NCBI RefSeq assembly: GCF_024172705.1
Contig: NZ_CP092900.1
Coordinates: 1 to 64,000, forward strand
Direction of reading: 5' to 3'
Source: Candidatus Comchoanobacter bicostacola
GTDB lineage: Bacteria > Pseudomonadota > Gammaproteobacteria > Comchoanobacterales > Comchoanobacteraceae
DNA: 64,000 nucleotides
In this document: positions 37,572-46,129 of the stretch, piece by piece
Numbering within the stretch: the first letter of the stretch is position 1
Layout of the letters: each line of letters starts with the position of its first letter
The notes under the pieces: generated by a model
The model's database searches: none
What the model saw: only the letters and a program-made list of their open reading frames with translations
What the model was told of the DNA's origin: nothing
Translations under genes and position numbers: made by a program

Positions 37572-38906
37572 ATGGTATGCGAACAGCTTTGGCAGTTTTC
37601 TAGAACATTTTTTAAGGATCGGTTAGATCAGAATGTTTTTGAGCGTGATATAGCGCCAATCCAAGCGTGCTATGAGGACGAAAATTGCCTTGAGTTAATC
37701 TTCCCGAATCGCTATTTAAAAGAAGCCTTTTATAGTGAGTATATTGGGGTTTTAAAAAAAGAGATTGGCGCTAAAAGACCGGAGTTTAGAAGCCTGTCAT
37801 TAAGGTTGGTGTTAGAAGAAGCGCAAGATCAGGTGGTGGCGCAGTCATCCAATACAGTGGAAGAAGAGACCTCCCCTGCTCCAGATCCGGTGTTAAATAG
37901 TTTGAACCCGAATTGTACGTTTGAGACTTGGGTGGGACGTTGTAATGAGTTGGGTAAGGCGGCAGCTATGCAAGTAGCAGATAGTCCTGGAAAGGTATTC
38001 AACCCATTTGTGATTTATGGTGATGTGGGCCGAGGAAAGACGCATTTAATGCAAGCTGTAGGTCATTTGATCCAACAGAAGTTTCCTGGGCAGAAGGTAG
38101 CCTATGTACACTCAGAGCAGTTTGTATCTGAAATGATTCGTTCTTTGCAGAAAAATGAGATGGAGCGGTTTAAAGAGCGTTACCGTCAGAGTGTATTATT
38201 GCTCGATGATATACAGTTTTTTGTTAAGAAGGTTCGCTCTCAAGAAGAGCTGTTTCACACCATCAATAGCTTGCTAGATTCAGGTCAGCAAATAGTAGCA
38301 ACTTGTGATCGTTTTCCTCGCGATTTAGAAGGGTTGGAAGATCGTTTGAAATCAAGGTTTAGTTGTGGTCTGACTGTTGGGATTGATCCTCCAGAGTTAG
38401 AAACGCGGGTTGCTATTTTATTGAGTAAGGCGCGTGCGTCTGATATCCTGCTTCCTGAGGAAGTTGCATTTTTCATAGCTGATAGGATTCAGTCTAATGT
38501 TCGGGAACTTGAGGGCGCTTTAAAACGTTTAATTGCTAATGCTTCTTTCTTATCAGCGCCCATTACTATGGCTCTAGCTAGAGAGTCTTTAAAAGATATG
38601 ATTGATGTTAGGGATCAAACAGTAAGCGTGTATGAGGTGCAAAAGGCGTTGTCTCATTATTTTAAGCTAACCATTAACGACCTCACAGGAAGCTCCAGGA
38701 AGCGATCAATTGCAAGGCCTAGGCAGCTGGGTATGTTTCTGGCTAAAAAGCTCTCTGGCATCAGTGTGAGCCAGATAGGGCGGGATTTTGGCAATAGAGA
38801 TCATACAACTGTTTTGCATGCGTGCAAACACATCGATAATATTTTAAAAGAGGATGTGGTTTTAAAAGCAGATTGTGATAATCTTTTACGAATATTAAAT
38901 CAGTAG
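37572..38906 (+). CDS. dnaA: chromosomal replication initiator DnaA
   Basis: A 444-residue AAA+ initiator that binds DnaA boxes and melts the origin. A divergent N-terminal domain I (LWQFSRTFFKDRLDQNVFE) is followed by a short linker. Walker A is YGDVGRGKTHLMQA, an unusual variant of GGVGLGKTH. Walker B is LLLDDIQFF. The C-terminal DNA-binding domain IV carries GRDFGNRDHTTVLHACKHI, the signature for box recognition. The 180 bp before the gene hold no perfect DnaA box, so autoregulation through local boxes is not obvious. dnaN follows 8 bp later. Confidence 0.97.
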   Translation: MVCEQLWQFSRTFFKDRLDQNVFERDIAPIQACYEDENCLELIFPNRYLKEAFYSEYIGVLKKEIGAKRPEFRSLSLRLVLEEAQDQVVAQSSNTVEEETSPAPDPVLNSLNPNCTFETWVGRCNELGKAAAMQVADSPGKVFNPFVIYGDVGRGKTHLMQAVGHLIQQKFPGQKVAYVHSEQFVSEMIRSLQKNEMERFKERYRQSVLLLDDIQFFVKKVRSQEELFHTINSLLDSGQQIVATCDRFPRDLEGLEDRLKSRFSCGLTVGIDPPELETRVAILLSKARASDILLPEEVAFFIADRIQSNVRELEGALKRLIANASFLSAPITMALARESLKDMIDVRDQTVSVYEVQKALSHYFKLTINDLTGSSRKRSIARPRQLGMFLAKKLSGISVSQIGRDFGNRDHTTVLHACKHIDNILKEDVVLKADCDNLLRILNQ

Positions 38907-38914
38907 GGTATACA

Positions 38915-40054
38915 ATGACAGAAAAAACAATCACAGAGGCAAAGTGCCTTTTTTCAATAGCTAGAGATAGTTTATTAGCCTCACTTAAAAACGTATCCGG
39001 TGTTGTTGAGCCGTCCCAAGTCATGCAGATCTTGTCCTATGTCAAGCTTAGTGGCCAAGGAAACCATGTGACCATAATGGCATCTAACTCAGAAGTTGAG
39101 GTGGAAACCAGTGCTCGACTGTTTGCAGAATCTAAGGATGCGTTTTCACTCGCCCTACCCTGCCGTAAGCTGATGGATATCTGTAAGTTGCTTCCAGAAA
39201 GCTCAGTGATCGAGTTTGTTCTTAAGGATCAATGGGTTGAGGTGCGCGCAAAGGATGCAAACTTTAAACTGTCTAGTCTGCCCAGTCAGTCGTTTCCATT
39301 ATTGCCTCGATTAGAGGTGTTGCACCAGATAGAAATACCAGAAGATGTGTTAAAGCTATCTATAGAAAAGTCATGTTTTTCAATGGCTTACCAGGATGCT
39401 CGCTTTTTCTTGAATGGCTTATTGTTTGAGTGCTTAGATAAAAAAGTCAACTGTGTTGCTACAGATGGGCATCGCTTGTCATGGGCTAATGCCGCCCTAC
39501 TCGGCTCTTCGGTGCAAGGAACAAGTCAGTCAATCATCCCAAGAAAAACTGTGATTGAGCTTACACGACTGTTACGCGCAACAGATGCGGCTGTCCATAT
39601 TAGTCTAGCACAACATGCTATAGAAATTAGAGCGGGTCATTTCATCATGCGTTCTAACCTGATTGAGGGTAAATACCCAAATTACACAAAGTTAGTTCCT
39701 AAAGATGTTTCTGCTGCAGCAACAGTAGAAGTCCAAGCGCTCAAGCTAGCGCTGGGTCGTGTAGCTATTTTGGCTAATGAAAAGTTTAAGGGCGCTAAGT
39801 TTTATTTCTCACAAGGCCAGTTAAAAATTGTTGGACGAAACTTTGATCAAGAAGAGGCTGTGTCTCAGCTGCCGATTGGCTATGAAGGCTCAGACCGCGA
39901 AGTGGCTTTTAATATTGGCTACGTACTTGATGTCTTGAGCGCGGTAGAGACCGATGAAGTTGTATTCCAGTTTAGTGAAAAAATGCAGGGCGTGTTGCTA
40001 GAGCAACCAGGGAGTGATGCGGTTGCTTACGTGATTATGCCGCTAACGCTATAA
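38915..40054 (+). CDS. dnaN: DNA polymerase III sliding clamp (beta subunit)
   Basis: A 379-residue clamp with the three-domain pattern: an N-terminal FSIARDSLLASLKNVSGVVE, a middle segment with FLNGLLFECLDKKVNCVATDGHRLSW, and the C-terminal VAYVIMPLTL. The C terminus is the hydrophobic-cleft strand that binds clamp-interacting proteins. Its stop codon shares a base with the recF start. Confidence 0.97.
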   Translation: MTEKTITEAKCLFSIARDSLLASLKNVSGVVEPSQVMQILSYVKLSGQGNHVTIMASNSEVEVETSARLFAESKDAFSLALPCRKLMDICKLLPESSVIEFVLKDQWVEVRAKDANFKLSSLPSQSFPLLPRLEVLHQIEIPEDVLKLSIEKSCFSMAYQDARFFLNGLLFECLDKKVNCVATDGHRLSWANAALLGSSVQGTSQSIIPRKTVIELTRLLRATDAAVHISLAQHAIEIRAGHFIMRSNLIEGKYPNYTKLVPKDVSAAATVEVQALKLALGRVAILANEKFKGAKFYFSQGQLKIVGRNFDQEEAVSQLPIGYEGSDREVAFNIGYVLDVLSAVETDEVVFQFSEKMQGVLLEQPGSDAVAYVIMPLTL

Positions 40055-41073
40055 TGGCGCTTGCGTCACTGCATATACATAACTTCAGGATAATCGACGA
40101 TCTTTCAATAGATTTAAGTCCTGGCGTTAATCTTTTTTATGGCAACAATGGGAGCGGAAAGTCTAGCATAATAGAAGCCGCCCATTGTTTGGCTAGAGGA
40201 AAATCCTTTCGAACAAGTAAAACAGATACTTTAATTCAGCAGGGAAAGTCTTATTTTTGTATACGTGCAGCCTTAACAAATAGGGTTGAGGTCGCATGCC
40301 AGAGGCAAGCTGGCAGCGGTAGGGCGCTGGTCAATGGTTCATCTGCTACAATGCTTTCAGTAGCCAGCAAGGTCCCAGCTATTTTCATGGACTCAGATAG
40401 CCATCGGCTGTTCTTTTCAAGCCCATCAGTCCGGCGTTCTTACGTGGACTGGGTTTTGTTCCACGTGAAACCAGGATACGCAGACGTGAGGGGGCGCTAT
40501 AACAAAGCGCTAAAAAGCCGGAATAGCGCCTTGAAGGCCCAGCTGTCTACTGCGCCCTGGGATCCACTGCTGGCTGACTTGGGGGATCAAATTATCAGCT
40601 CAAGAAGGGCTTGTCTAAACGCGCTGTTCGCGCACTTCCACGGCACGGCCTCAGTGTTCAATCTCCCGGTTGATGCGCATTATCAGCCCAGCGTTGAAGA
40701 GGGCGGCTTGCTCCAGGCGCTAAAAGATTCCGCCATGGCTGACAAGGTGTCTAAAATAACACAAAAGGGGCCTCATAGAGATGATATTGTCGTTTGCGGG
40801 GGAGGCGGCAGGCTATCACAAGGGCAGCAAAAGCTGATTTACTCTGCGCTAGCAATGGCCAGCTGGGAGTGTCTGTCAGAGGGTGGGCAAAAGCCTGTTA
40901 TAATGCTGGATGATGTTGCCGCTGAGCTCGATGATAATAACAGAGGGCTGTTGATGGGGATGGTCCAGGCTACGGGTGCCCAGTCCTTGGTGACGGGCGT
41001 GCTCAAAGGGGATGTAGAGCGCCTGGCTGCCGGCCCTATGTTCCACGTGGATCAGGGGGTTGTAAGTAATTGA
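40054..41073 (+). CDS. recF: DNA replication and repair protein RecF
   Basis: A 339-residue SMC-like ATPase that helps load RecA at gaps. Walker A is YGNNGSGKSSIIEA; near the C terminus are LSQGQQKLIYSALAMASWE (signature) and VIMLDDVAAELD (Walker B). It overlaps dnaN by one base. The second half of the gene is visibly richer in G and C than its neighbours (37 of 60 bases in 40621-40680) and contains two parS-like palindromes. Confidence 0.95.
   Translation: MALASLHIHNFRIIDDLSIDLSPGVNLFYGNNGSGKSSIIEAAHCLARGKSFRTSKTDTLIQQGKSYFCIRAALTNRVEVACQRQAGSGRALVNGSSATMLSVASKVPAIFMDSDSHRLFFSSPSVRRSYVDWVLFHVKPGYADVRGRYNKALKSRNSALKAQLSTAPWDPLLADLGDQIISSRRACLNALFAHFHGTASVFNLPVDAHYQPSVEEGGLLQALKDSAMADKVSKITQKGPHRDDIVVCGGGGRLSQGQQKLIYSALAMASWECLSEGGQKPVIMLDDVAAELDDNNRGLLMGMVQATGAQSLVTGVLKGDVERLAAGPMFHVDQGVVSN
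40457..40472. promoter_or_regulatory. parS-like centromere site 1
   Basis: TGTTCCACGTGAAACC matches the ParB-binding consensus TGTTTCACGTGAAACA at 14 of 16 positions and keeps the central CACGTG. It lies inside the recF coding sequence near the origin region, where parS sites usually occur. ParB itself is not in the window. Confidence 0.65.
41039..41054. promoter_or_regulatory. parS-like centromere site 2
   Basis: TGTTCCACGTGGATCA matches TGTTCCACGTGGAACA at 15 of 16 positions. It lies at the very end of recF, 582 bp from site 1. Two near-consensus 16-bp palindromes in one gene are unlikely by chance. Confidence 0.7.
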
Positions 41074-41159
41074 TTTTTATATGAAAAAACAGGGGTGGTT
41101 AGGGTGTAGCTAGGTGCGCGTTGAATCTCGGCCAGTTAGGTGCTTTTTGAGCAAAAAAG

Positions 41160-41168
41160 TGCTATAAT
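41160..41168 (+). promoter_or_regulatory. extended -10 promoter of gyrB
   Basis: TGCTATAAT is a perfect -10 hexamer (41163-41168) with an upstream TG. The -35 region is poor, as is usual for extended -10 promoters. It lies about 28 bp before the gyrB ATG. Confidence 0.6.
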
Positions 41169-41196
41169 ATAAATAGATTTGAAAAAGAGATACAGT

Positions 41197-43653
41197 ATGG
41201 CGACAAACAATAATCCAGAAGATGACAATTCAGGGGCATATGACTCTGGGCATATTAAGGTTTTAAAGGGGTTAGAGGCCGTTAGGACGCGCCCTGGGAT
41301 GTATATCGGCGATACAGATGATGAACAGGGGTCTGGGCTTCATCATATGATTGCAGAGGTGGTTCATAACTCCGTTGATGAAGCTTTAGTTGGGTATTGT
41401 GACAAGATCGTTGTAGAGCTGTGTGAGGATGGCTCTGTTAAGGTATCTGATGATGGTAGAGGGATTCCGATTGATGTACATGAAGAAGAGGGGGTTCCTG
41501 CCGCTGAGTTAATTATGACGGTGTTGCATGCGGGTGGTAAGTTTAATCAAAATGCTTACAAGGTGTCTGGTGGTTTACACGGGGTAGGGGTTTCAGTTGT
41601 TAATGCGTTATCAGATTGGTTAAAGCTTGAGGTTAAGCGTGACGGTCAGTGTTATACACAAATGTATGAGCGAGGAGAGCCGGGGGAGCCAGTCATTGTT
41701 CCAGCAGACACCGAGAATGAAGGTACGGGCACAATGGTTCAGTTTTTAGCCAGTGATTCAGTATTCTCACATATTAACTATTCGAGAAAAACGGTTATTA
41801 AAAACTTGAGAGAGCTTGCGTTTCTCAACCGTGGTATTCACATTCACTTTATTGATTCAAGAGACCACAATGACTACTTCTCTGAAGATTATCACTATGA
41901 GGGTGGGGTTAGCGAGTTTGTTGTATTTTTAAATGAGAGCAAAACAGAGCTGCATGAAGATGTTATTTCAGTTTCTGGGGAGCAGGATGGCATATCGTTT
42001 GAGCTGGCTATGCAGTGGACCTCTGCATATCAGGAACATATTTTTTGCTATACCAACAATATCCCACAGCCTGATGGTGGAACACATCTTTCAGCATTAA
42101 AAACGTCACTCACACGGACCATCAACAAGTATGCATCTGATGTAATGAAAAACAAGCAGGTGATCCAAGGTGATGATGTGCGGGAAGGGTTAACAGCAGT
42201 GTTGTCTATTAAGATGGCGGACCCTAAGTTCTCTTCTCAAACAAAGGCAAAGCTAGTGTCTTCTGAGGTTAAGAAGGGGATAGAGGGGGGCGTATGTGAT
42301 CACTTGCTTCATTATTTAGAAGAAAAGCCAAAGATTGCTGATATCATTATCAAAAAGATTGAAGAAGCTGCACGTGCTAGAGATGCGGCACGAAAGGCTC
42401 GTGACTTATCTAGAAAATCAGACCAGATTGGGTTGGATGTTAAACTATCTTCTAAACTTTCACCGTGCCAGGAGAAAGATCCAAGTAAGATTGAGGTGTG
42501 TATTGTAGAGGGGGACTCTGCGGGTGGTTCTGCTAAGCAGGGGCGTGATAGACGTTTTCAGGCAATTCTACCACTACGCGGTAAGATATTAAATGTTGAA
42601 AAGGCACGATATGACAAGGTACTCTCATCAGAGCAGATTGCTACGTTAATTATGGCATTGGGTTGTGGTGTTGGTAAAGAGGAGTATGACCCAGACAAGC
42701 TTCGTTATCATAAGGTTATCATTATGACCGATGCTGATGTTGATGGTGCGCATATTAGAACCCTGTTGCTGACGTTCTTTTATCGCCAAATGCCTGAGAT
42801 TTTAGAACGAGGTCATATTTATATTGCTCAACCGCCATTGTATCGTTTGCGAAAGGGAAAGTCTGATTGTTATTTGAAAGATGATGATGCTTTATATGAC
42901 TTTTTATTGAACGACGTTATGCAAAAAGGTAGCTTGGGTGTGGGTAAAGAAACGGTTGCGACAGGCCAGGCTTTAAAAGAAATTGTGATTGCTTATCATC
43001 ATGCAAAAGATGCGGTAACTCGACGTTATCCCCAGTTACCTTATGCGTTATTTTTAGCGATGATGCAGTGCAGAAAGTTATCTATCGATGATTTTGAGTC
43101 AGAGGGTGTGTTGAAGTCTTATTGTAAACTGTATAATGCTCAGGCTGAAGGTCTTTTTGAAGGGCAGAATAAGGCGGAGGCTCATGTTCGATCGGGGATG
43201 ATAGAGGTAGACTATATACAAGCTAATGGAGAAAAAACACAGTTTATTATTGACATGGCATTTGTTCGCTCATCAATATATGCTTCCATTGGTGGGATAT
43301 CCAAGGTTTGTGGGCCGATCTTTGCTCAATCTGAAGGTCAGGATGTGCAAGTAGATATTGTGATTGATGCAACGACCCATACGGTTTCACGGGTGGATGA
43401 TTTGGTGGTTTATGTGATGAACTGTGCACGTAAAGGTTACACGCTACAGCGTTATAAAGGTTTGGGTGAAATGGATGCTGAACAGTTATGGGAAACAACA
43501 TTGGATCCAGATGTGAGAACATTGGTTCAAGTAACGATAGAAGATGCGATAGAAGCAGATCGTTTGTTCTCAATGTTAATGGGTGATGTGGTTGAGCCAA
43601 GAAAAGAGTTCATTGAGAAAAATGCGTTAATGGCAGAAAATGTGGATGCGTAA
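41197..43653 (+). CDS. gyrB: DNA gyrase subunit B
   Basis: An 818-residue ATPase subunit of gyrase. The ATG at 41197 (MATNNNPEDDNSG) is preferred over an in-frame TTG at 41179. The GHKL ATPase domain has VHNSVDEALVG, DDGRGIPID and GGLHGVGVSVVNALS. The Toprim domain has VEGDSAGGSA and MTDADVDGAHI. The C terminus has RYKGLGEMDAEQLWETTLDP. It includes the insert typical of gram-negative GyrB. Confidence 0.97.
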   Translation: MATNNNPEDDNSGAYDSGHIKVLKGLEAVRTRPGMYIGDTDDEQGSGLHHMIAEVVHNSVDEALVGYCDKIVVELCEDGSVKVSDDGRGIPIDVHEEEGVPAAELIMTVLHAGGKFNQNAYKVSGGLHGVGVSVVNALSDWLKLEVKRDGQCYTQMYERGEPGEPVIVPADTENEGTGTMVQFLASDSVFSHINYSRKTVIKNLRELAFLNRGIHIHFIDSRDHNDYFSEDYHYEGGVSEFVVFLNESKTELHEDVISVSGEQDGISFELAMQWTSAYQEHIFCYTNNIPQPDGGTHLSALKTSLTRTINKYASDVMKNKQVIQGDDVREGLTAVLSIKMADPKFSSQTKAKLVSSEVKKGIEGGVCDHLLHYLEEKPKIADIIIKKIEEAARARDAARKARDLSRKSDQIGLDVKLSSKLSPCQEKDPSKIEVCIVEGDSAGGSAKQGRDRRFQAILPLRGKILNVEKARYDKVLSSEQIATLIMALGCGVGKEEYDPDKLRYHKVIIMTDADVDGAHIRTLLLTFFYRQMPEILERGHIYIAQPPLYRLRKGKSDCYLKDDDALYDFLLNDVMQKGSLGVGKETVATGQALKEIVIAYHHAKDAVTRRYPQLPYALFLAMMQCRKLSIDDFESEGVLKSYCKLYNAQAEGLFEGQNKAEAHVRSGMIEVDYIQANGEKTQFIIDMAFVRSSIYASIGGISKVCGPIFAQSEGQDVQVDIVIDATTHTVSRVDDLVVYVMNCARKGYTLQRYKGLGEMDAEQLWETTLDPDVRTLVQVTIEDAIEADRLFSMLMGDVVEPRKEFIEKNALMAENVDA

Positions 43654-44376
43654 ATGATTATCATTTCTCCCGCAAAAAAACAAATTGAAACGGCTAGGGT
43701 TTCATTAACCCAGCCGGATCATTTAGAAAAAATGCAGCCTTTGTTGGAGCTGTTATCGAGTTACACAGTAGCAGAGTTGGTGAAGTGCTTGGGTATTAGC
43801 GAGCAGCTGGCTCAGGAAAACCACCAGCGCTTCCTCGAACTTAAATCAGGACAGGCAGCATTAACCCCAGCTATATACACTTATGCGGGTGATGTCTATA
43901 AACATCTTGATCCCGAGTCTTGCTCTGATCATGCGATTGTTTATGCTCAGGATCACTTGCGGATTTTATCAGCTTTTTATGGGCCGCTTAGACCTTTGGA
44001 TGCAATTGGGTTTTATCGATTAGAAATGATTACCAAGCTCTCAGGCTTTGAGCTACTCGTTAAATATTGGCAAGAGTCAATGACTCAAGCTGTAGAAGAT
44101 CAGAATGTCTTTAATTTAGCCTCAGAAGCCTACTCTAAATCTATTGATCGTAAGCGCTGCAAGCACTGGGTTGATATCGTTTTTTACGAGAAGAACAAAA
44201 AGGGTAGGTATGTGGTTGTTGCTGTTAATGCAAAAAGAATGCGTGGGAAAATATTAGCATATATGCTTGAGAATCAAGTTGACTCACCAGATGGGCTGGA
44301 AGCGTTTGAGTCAAATGGATATGAGTTTGATGCGATTAATAGCACAGAGAGCAAGGTTATATTTAGGAAGGGGTGA
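43654..44376 (+). CDS. yaaA: peroxide stress protein YaaA
   Basis: A 240-residue DUF328 protein. Motifs: MIIISPAKK, YTYAGDVYKHLD, ILSAFYGPLRPLDAIGFYRLEM and NAKRMRGKILAYML. E. coli YaaA lowers intracellular free iron during peroxide stress. The ATG follows the gyrB stop directly, so the two are probably cotranscribed. Confidence 0.93.
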   Translation: MIIISPAKKQIETARVSLTQPDHLEKMQPLLELLSSYTVAELVKCLGISEQLAQENHQRFLELKSGQAALTPAIYTYAGDVYKHLDPESCSDHAIVYAQDHLRILSAFYGPLRPLDAIGFYRLEMITKLSGFELLVKYWQESMTQAVEDQNVFNLASEAYSKSIDRKRCKHWVDIVFYEKNKKGRYVVVAVNAKRMRGKILAYMLENQVDSPDGLEAFESNGYEFDAINSTESKVIFRKG

Positions 44377-44410
44377 TCTGTGGGGTGTTTTGTGGCTCCA
44401 TATGGGCTTA

Positions 44411-45361
44411 ATGCACTGCTTGCCTGCATTGTGGCTACCTGGACACTTTCTCCTCTTTAAAAGGCTCCATAGGGGCTATAAGCATGCATTAGTATATGCC
44501 ATGCTGACTGTGTTCTACGATGTTTTTTTATATGGAGCTGTTTTTTATCAGGCTTTAAAGGCATGCTTTTTTCCTACAAAAGTAGTTTGGATTTATATTT
44601 TATCGATAGTGGGTATGGTAGCCCTATGGTGGCTGTGGTTTTATAGCTATCAATTATGCCATCGAATCAAGGGTTGGTGGCGAGTGCTAGCTATATTTGT
44701 ATTTTTGTGTTTGGCGGAACGAGGCTGGCAGTTTTTAAATATTGGGATCTACCGTACAACGCCATTACTGGTTGATCCGTTATTTAGCTCAATCATGGTC
44801 ACATGGCCTCAGGCTGCTTTGTTGGTTGTCTTTGCATTGGTCGCATGTATGTCTCATGTTCACTTAAGGTGCTTAGTATTAACTTTGTTGTTGCTTCGTA
44901 CTGAGCTTTATGTGTCTCCTACCCACAATTATGATTTTTCTGTATACCCTGAGGGATCTTTGGTTGAAGCACAGGGAGATGCAATGAGTCCAATAACTTA
45001 CCAGAAGGATAAAGATTTTTATTCGAGTGTTGTTGGATTAGGGGCATTAACGGGACGTGTTGATAAAAGACATTTAGTACCGTGGGTAGAGTCGGGATAT
45101 ACATCAGGAAGAGATAGTCGGTATATTAGTGATGGGACACGTTATTTAGTCTTGATTTGTTATGATGCATTATTTGATGATTATCTAGATGAGATACGAG
45201 ATACTCAGGGTGTTGTTGTCGTCAGTAATTTAACAGCATTTGATCAGACACCATTTCTGACATACTTTGTGAAACAGCTATGGTATATACAATTAAGGAC
45301 AGGATTAAGTATGGTTAGCAAAGATCCAGTTGTGGATATGTACTATGTTAAAACTTCTTGA
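44411..45361 (+). CDS. lnt: short apolipoprotein N-acyltransferase-like protein
   Basis: About 316 residues from ATG 44411, following yaaA closely; the frame is open upstream, so the start is uncertain. Several N-terminal hydrophobic helices precede a reduced nitrilase-fold domain. The three catalytic positions of Lnt can be placed: Glu in DFSVYPEGSLVE, Lys in DKRHLVPW and Cys in LVLICYDALFDD. E. coli Lnt has 512 residues and eight helices, so both the membrane part and the catalytic domain are shortened. Lnt adds the third acyl chain to lipoproteins. Activity is plausible but unproven. Confidence 0.7.
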   Translation: MHCLPALWLPGHFLLFKRLHRGYKHALVYAMLTVFYDVFLYGAVFYQALKACFFPTKVVWIYILSIVGMVALWWLWFYSYQLCHRIKGWWRVLAIFVFLCLAERGWQFLNIGIYRTTPLLVDPLFSSIMVTWPQAALLVVFALVACMSHVHLRCLVLTLLLLRTELYVSPTHNYDFSVYPEGSLVEAQGDAMSPITYQKDKDFYSSVVGLGALTGRVDKRHLVPWVESGYTSGRDSRYISDGTRYLVLICYDALFDDYLDEIRDTQGVVVVSNLTAFDQTPFLTYFVKQLWYIQLRTGLSMVSKDPVVDMYYVKTS

Positions 45362-46089
45362 TCAAATAGAGTAAGTGTCGATTCAACAATATTTAATATC
45401 TGTAAATATTGTTTCTCCGAGTACTCAGGGTTGCTAGGTGGTTTTTCAAAGGGGGTAAATGCTTGTATGAATTTATCAATGCGCCTAGGGTTGCTTGAAC
45501 TTTCATATAAGCAATCAATAATCCTCGGTTCGGTATTGATCTTGGATAGCATCGCTGCGATAAATTTAAGTGTGTCTTCATTGGGCTTTTTATCATTTTT
45601 AGAGCGGCTGTATCCGCTAGAAAACTCAGAAATACAGCACACAATGACTGGGTTAAGTGTATCAATGCCCATTTGTTTTTTTTGGTTAGCTAGGTATGCA
45701 ATCACATGTCGATAGGGGTGATCTATTGAGGGGATCGTAAACAGCAGGTAGTTGTCTGGAATAATCGTTCCTGAAATGATTAGAAACATACGATCAAGCA
45801 TGCTGAGGTACTTGGCGGGTTGTACTGATTTCACAGAAAGAATTTCAATGAAGTCGGTGAGCAATGGTTTGTACTTCCTTTCTTTTTGTCTGATTTTTTC
45901 TATTCGCTGTTGCATGTAGGGACTAGCGAGTAATGTGATCCATGCATTAATTAATTTGAGGTTTTTGCCCAAATAGTTATAGGGTAGCTTTTGAGGCAAA
46001 GGATCAATTTTTAGGTTCTTTTTAATGAACTGGTAAGTGGTTATTTGCCCACGACAAGCAAGTAGCGCTAAAATAATCAGTCTGTTCAT
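45343..46089 (-). CDS. unknown protein with possible signal peptide (248 aa)
   Basis: Unrecognised. The N terminus MNRLIILALLACRGQ could be a short signal or anchor. The rest is mixed and basic, with no motif I can name. It converges on the lnt-like gene with a 19-bp overlap and lies downstream of priA on the same strand, with a 40-bp gap. Confidence 0.6.
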   Translation of the reverse strand: MNRLIILALLACRGQITTYQFIKKNLKIDPLPQKLPYNYLGKNLKLINAWITLLASPYMQQRIEKIRQKERKYKPLLTDFIEILSVKSVQPAKYLSMLDRMFLIISGTIIPDNYLLFTIPSIDHPYRHVIAYLANQKKQMGIDTLNPVIVCCISEFSSGYSRSKNDKKPNEDTLKFIAAMLSKINTEPRIIDCLYESSSNPRRIDKFIQAFTPFEKPPSNPEYSEKQYLQILNIVESTLTLFDQEVLT

Positions 46090-46129
46090 AAGCGTTCAAT
46101 GTTTCGATGATTTAGTATAGCGTAATTTA

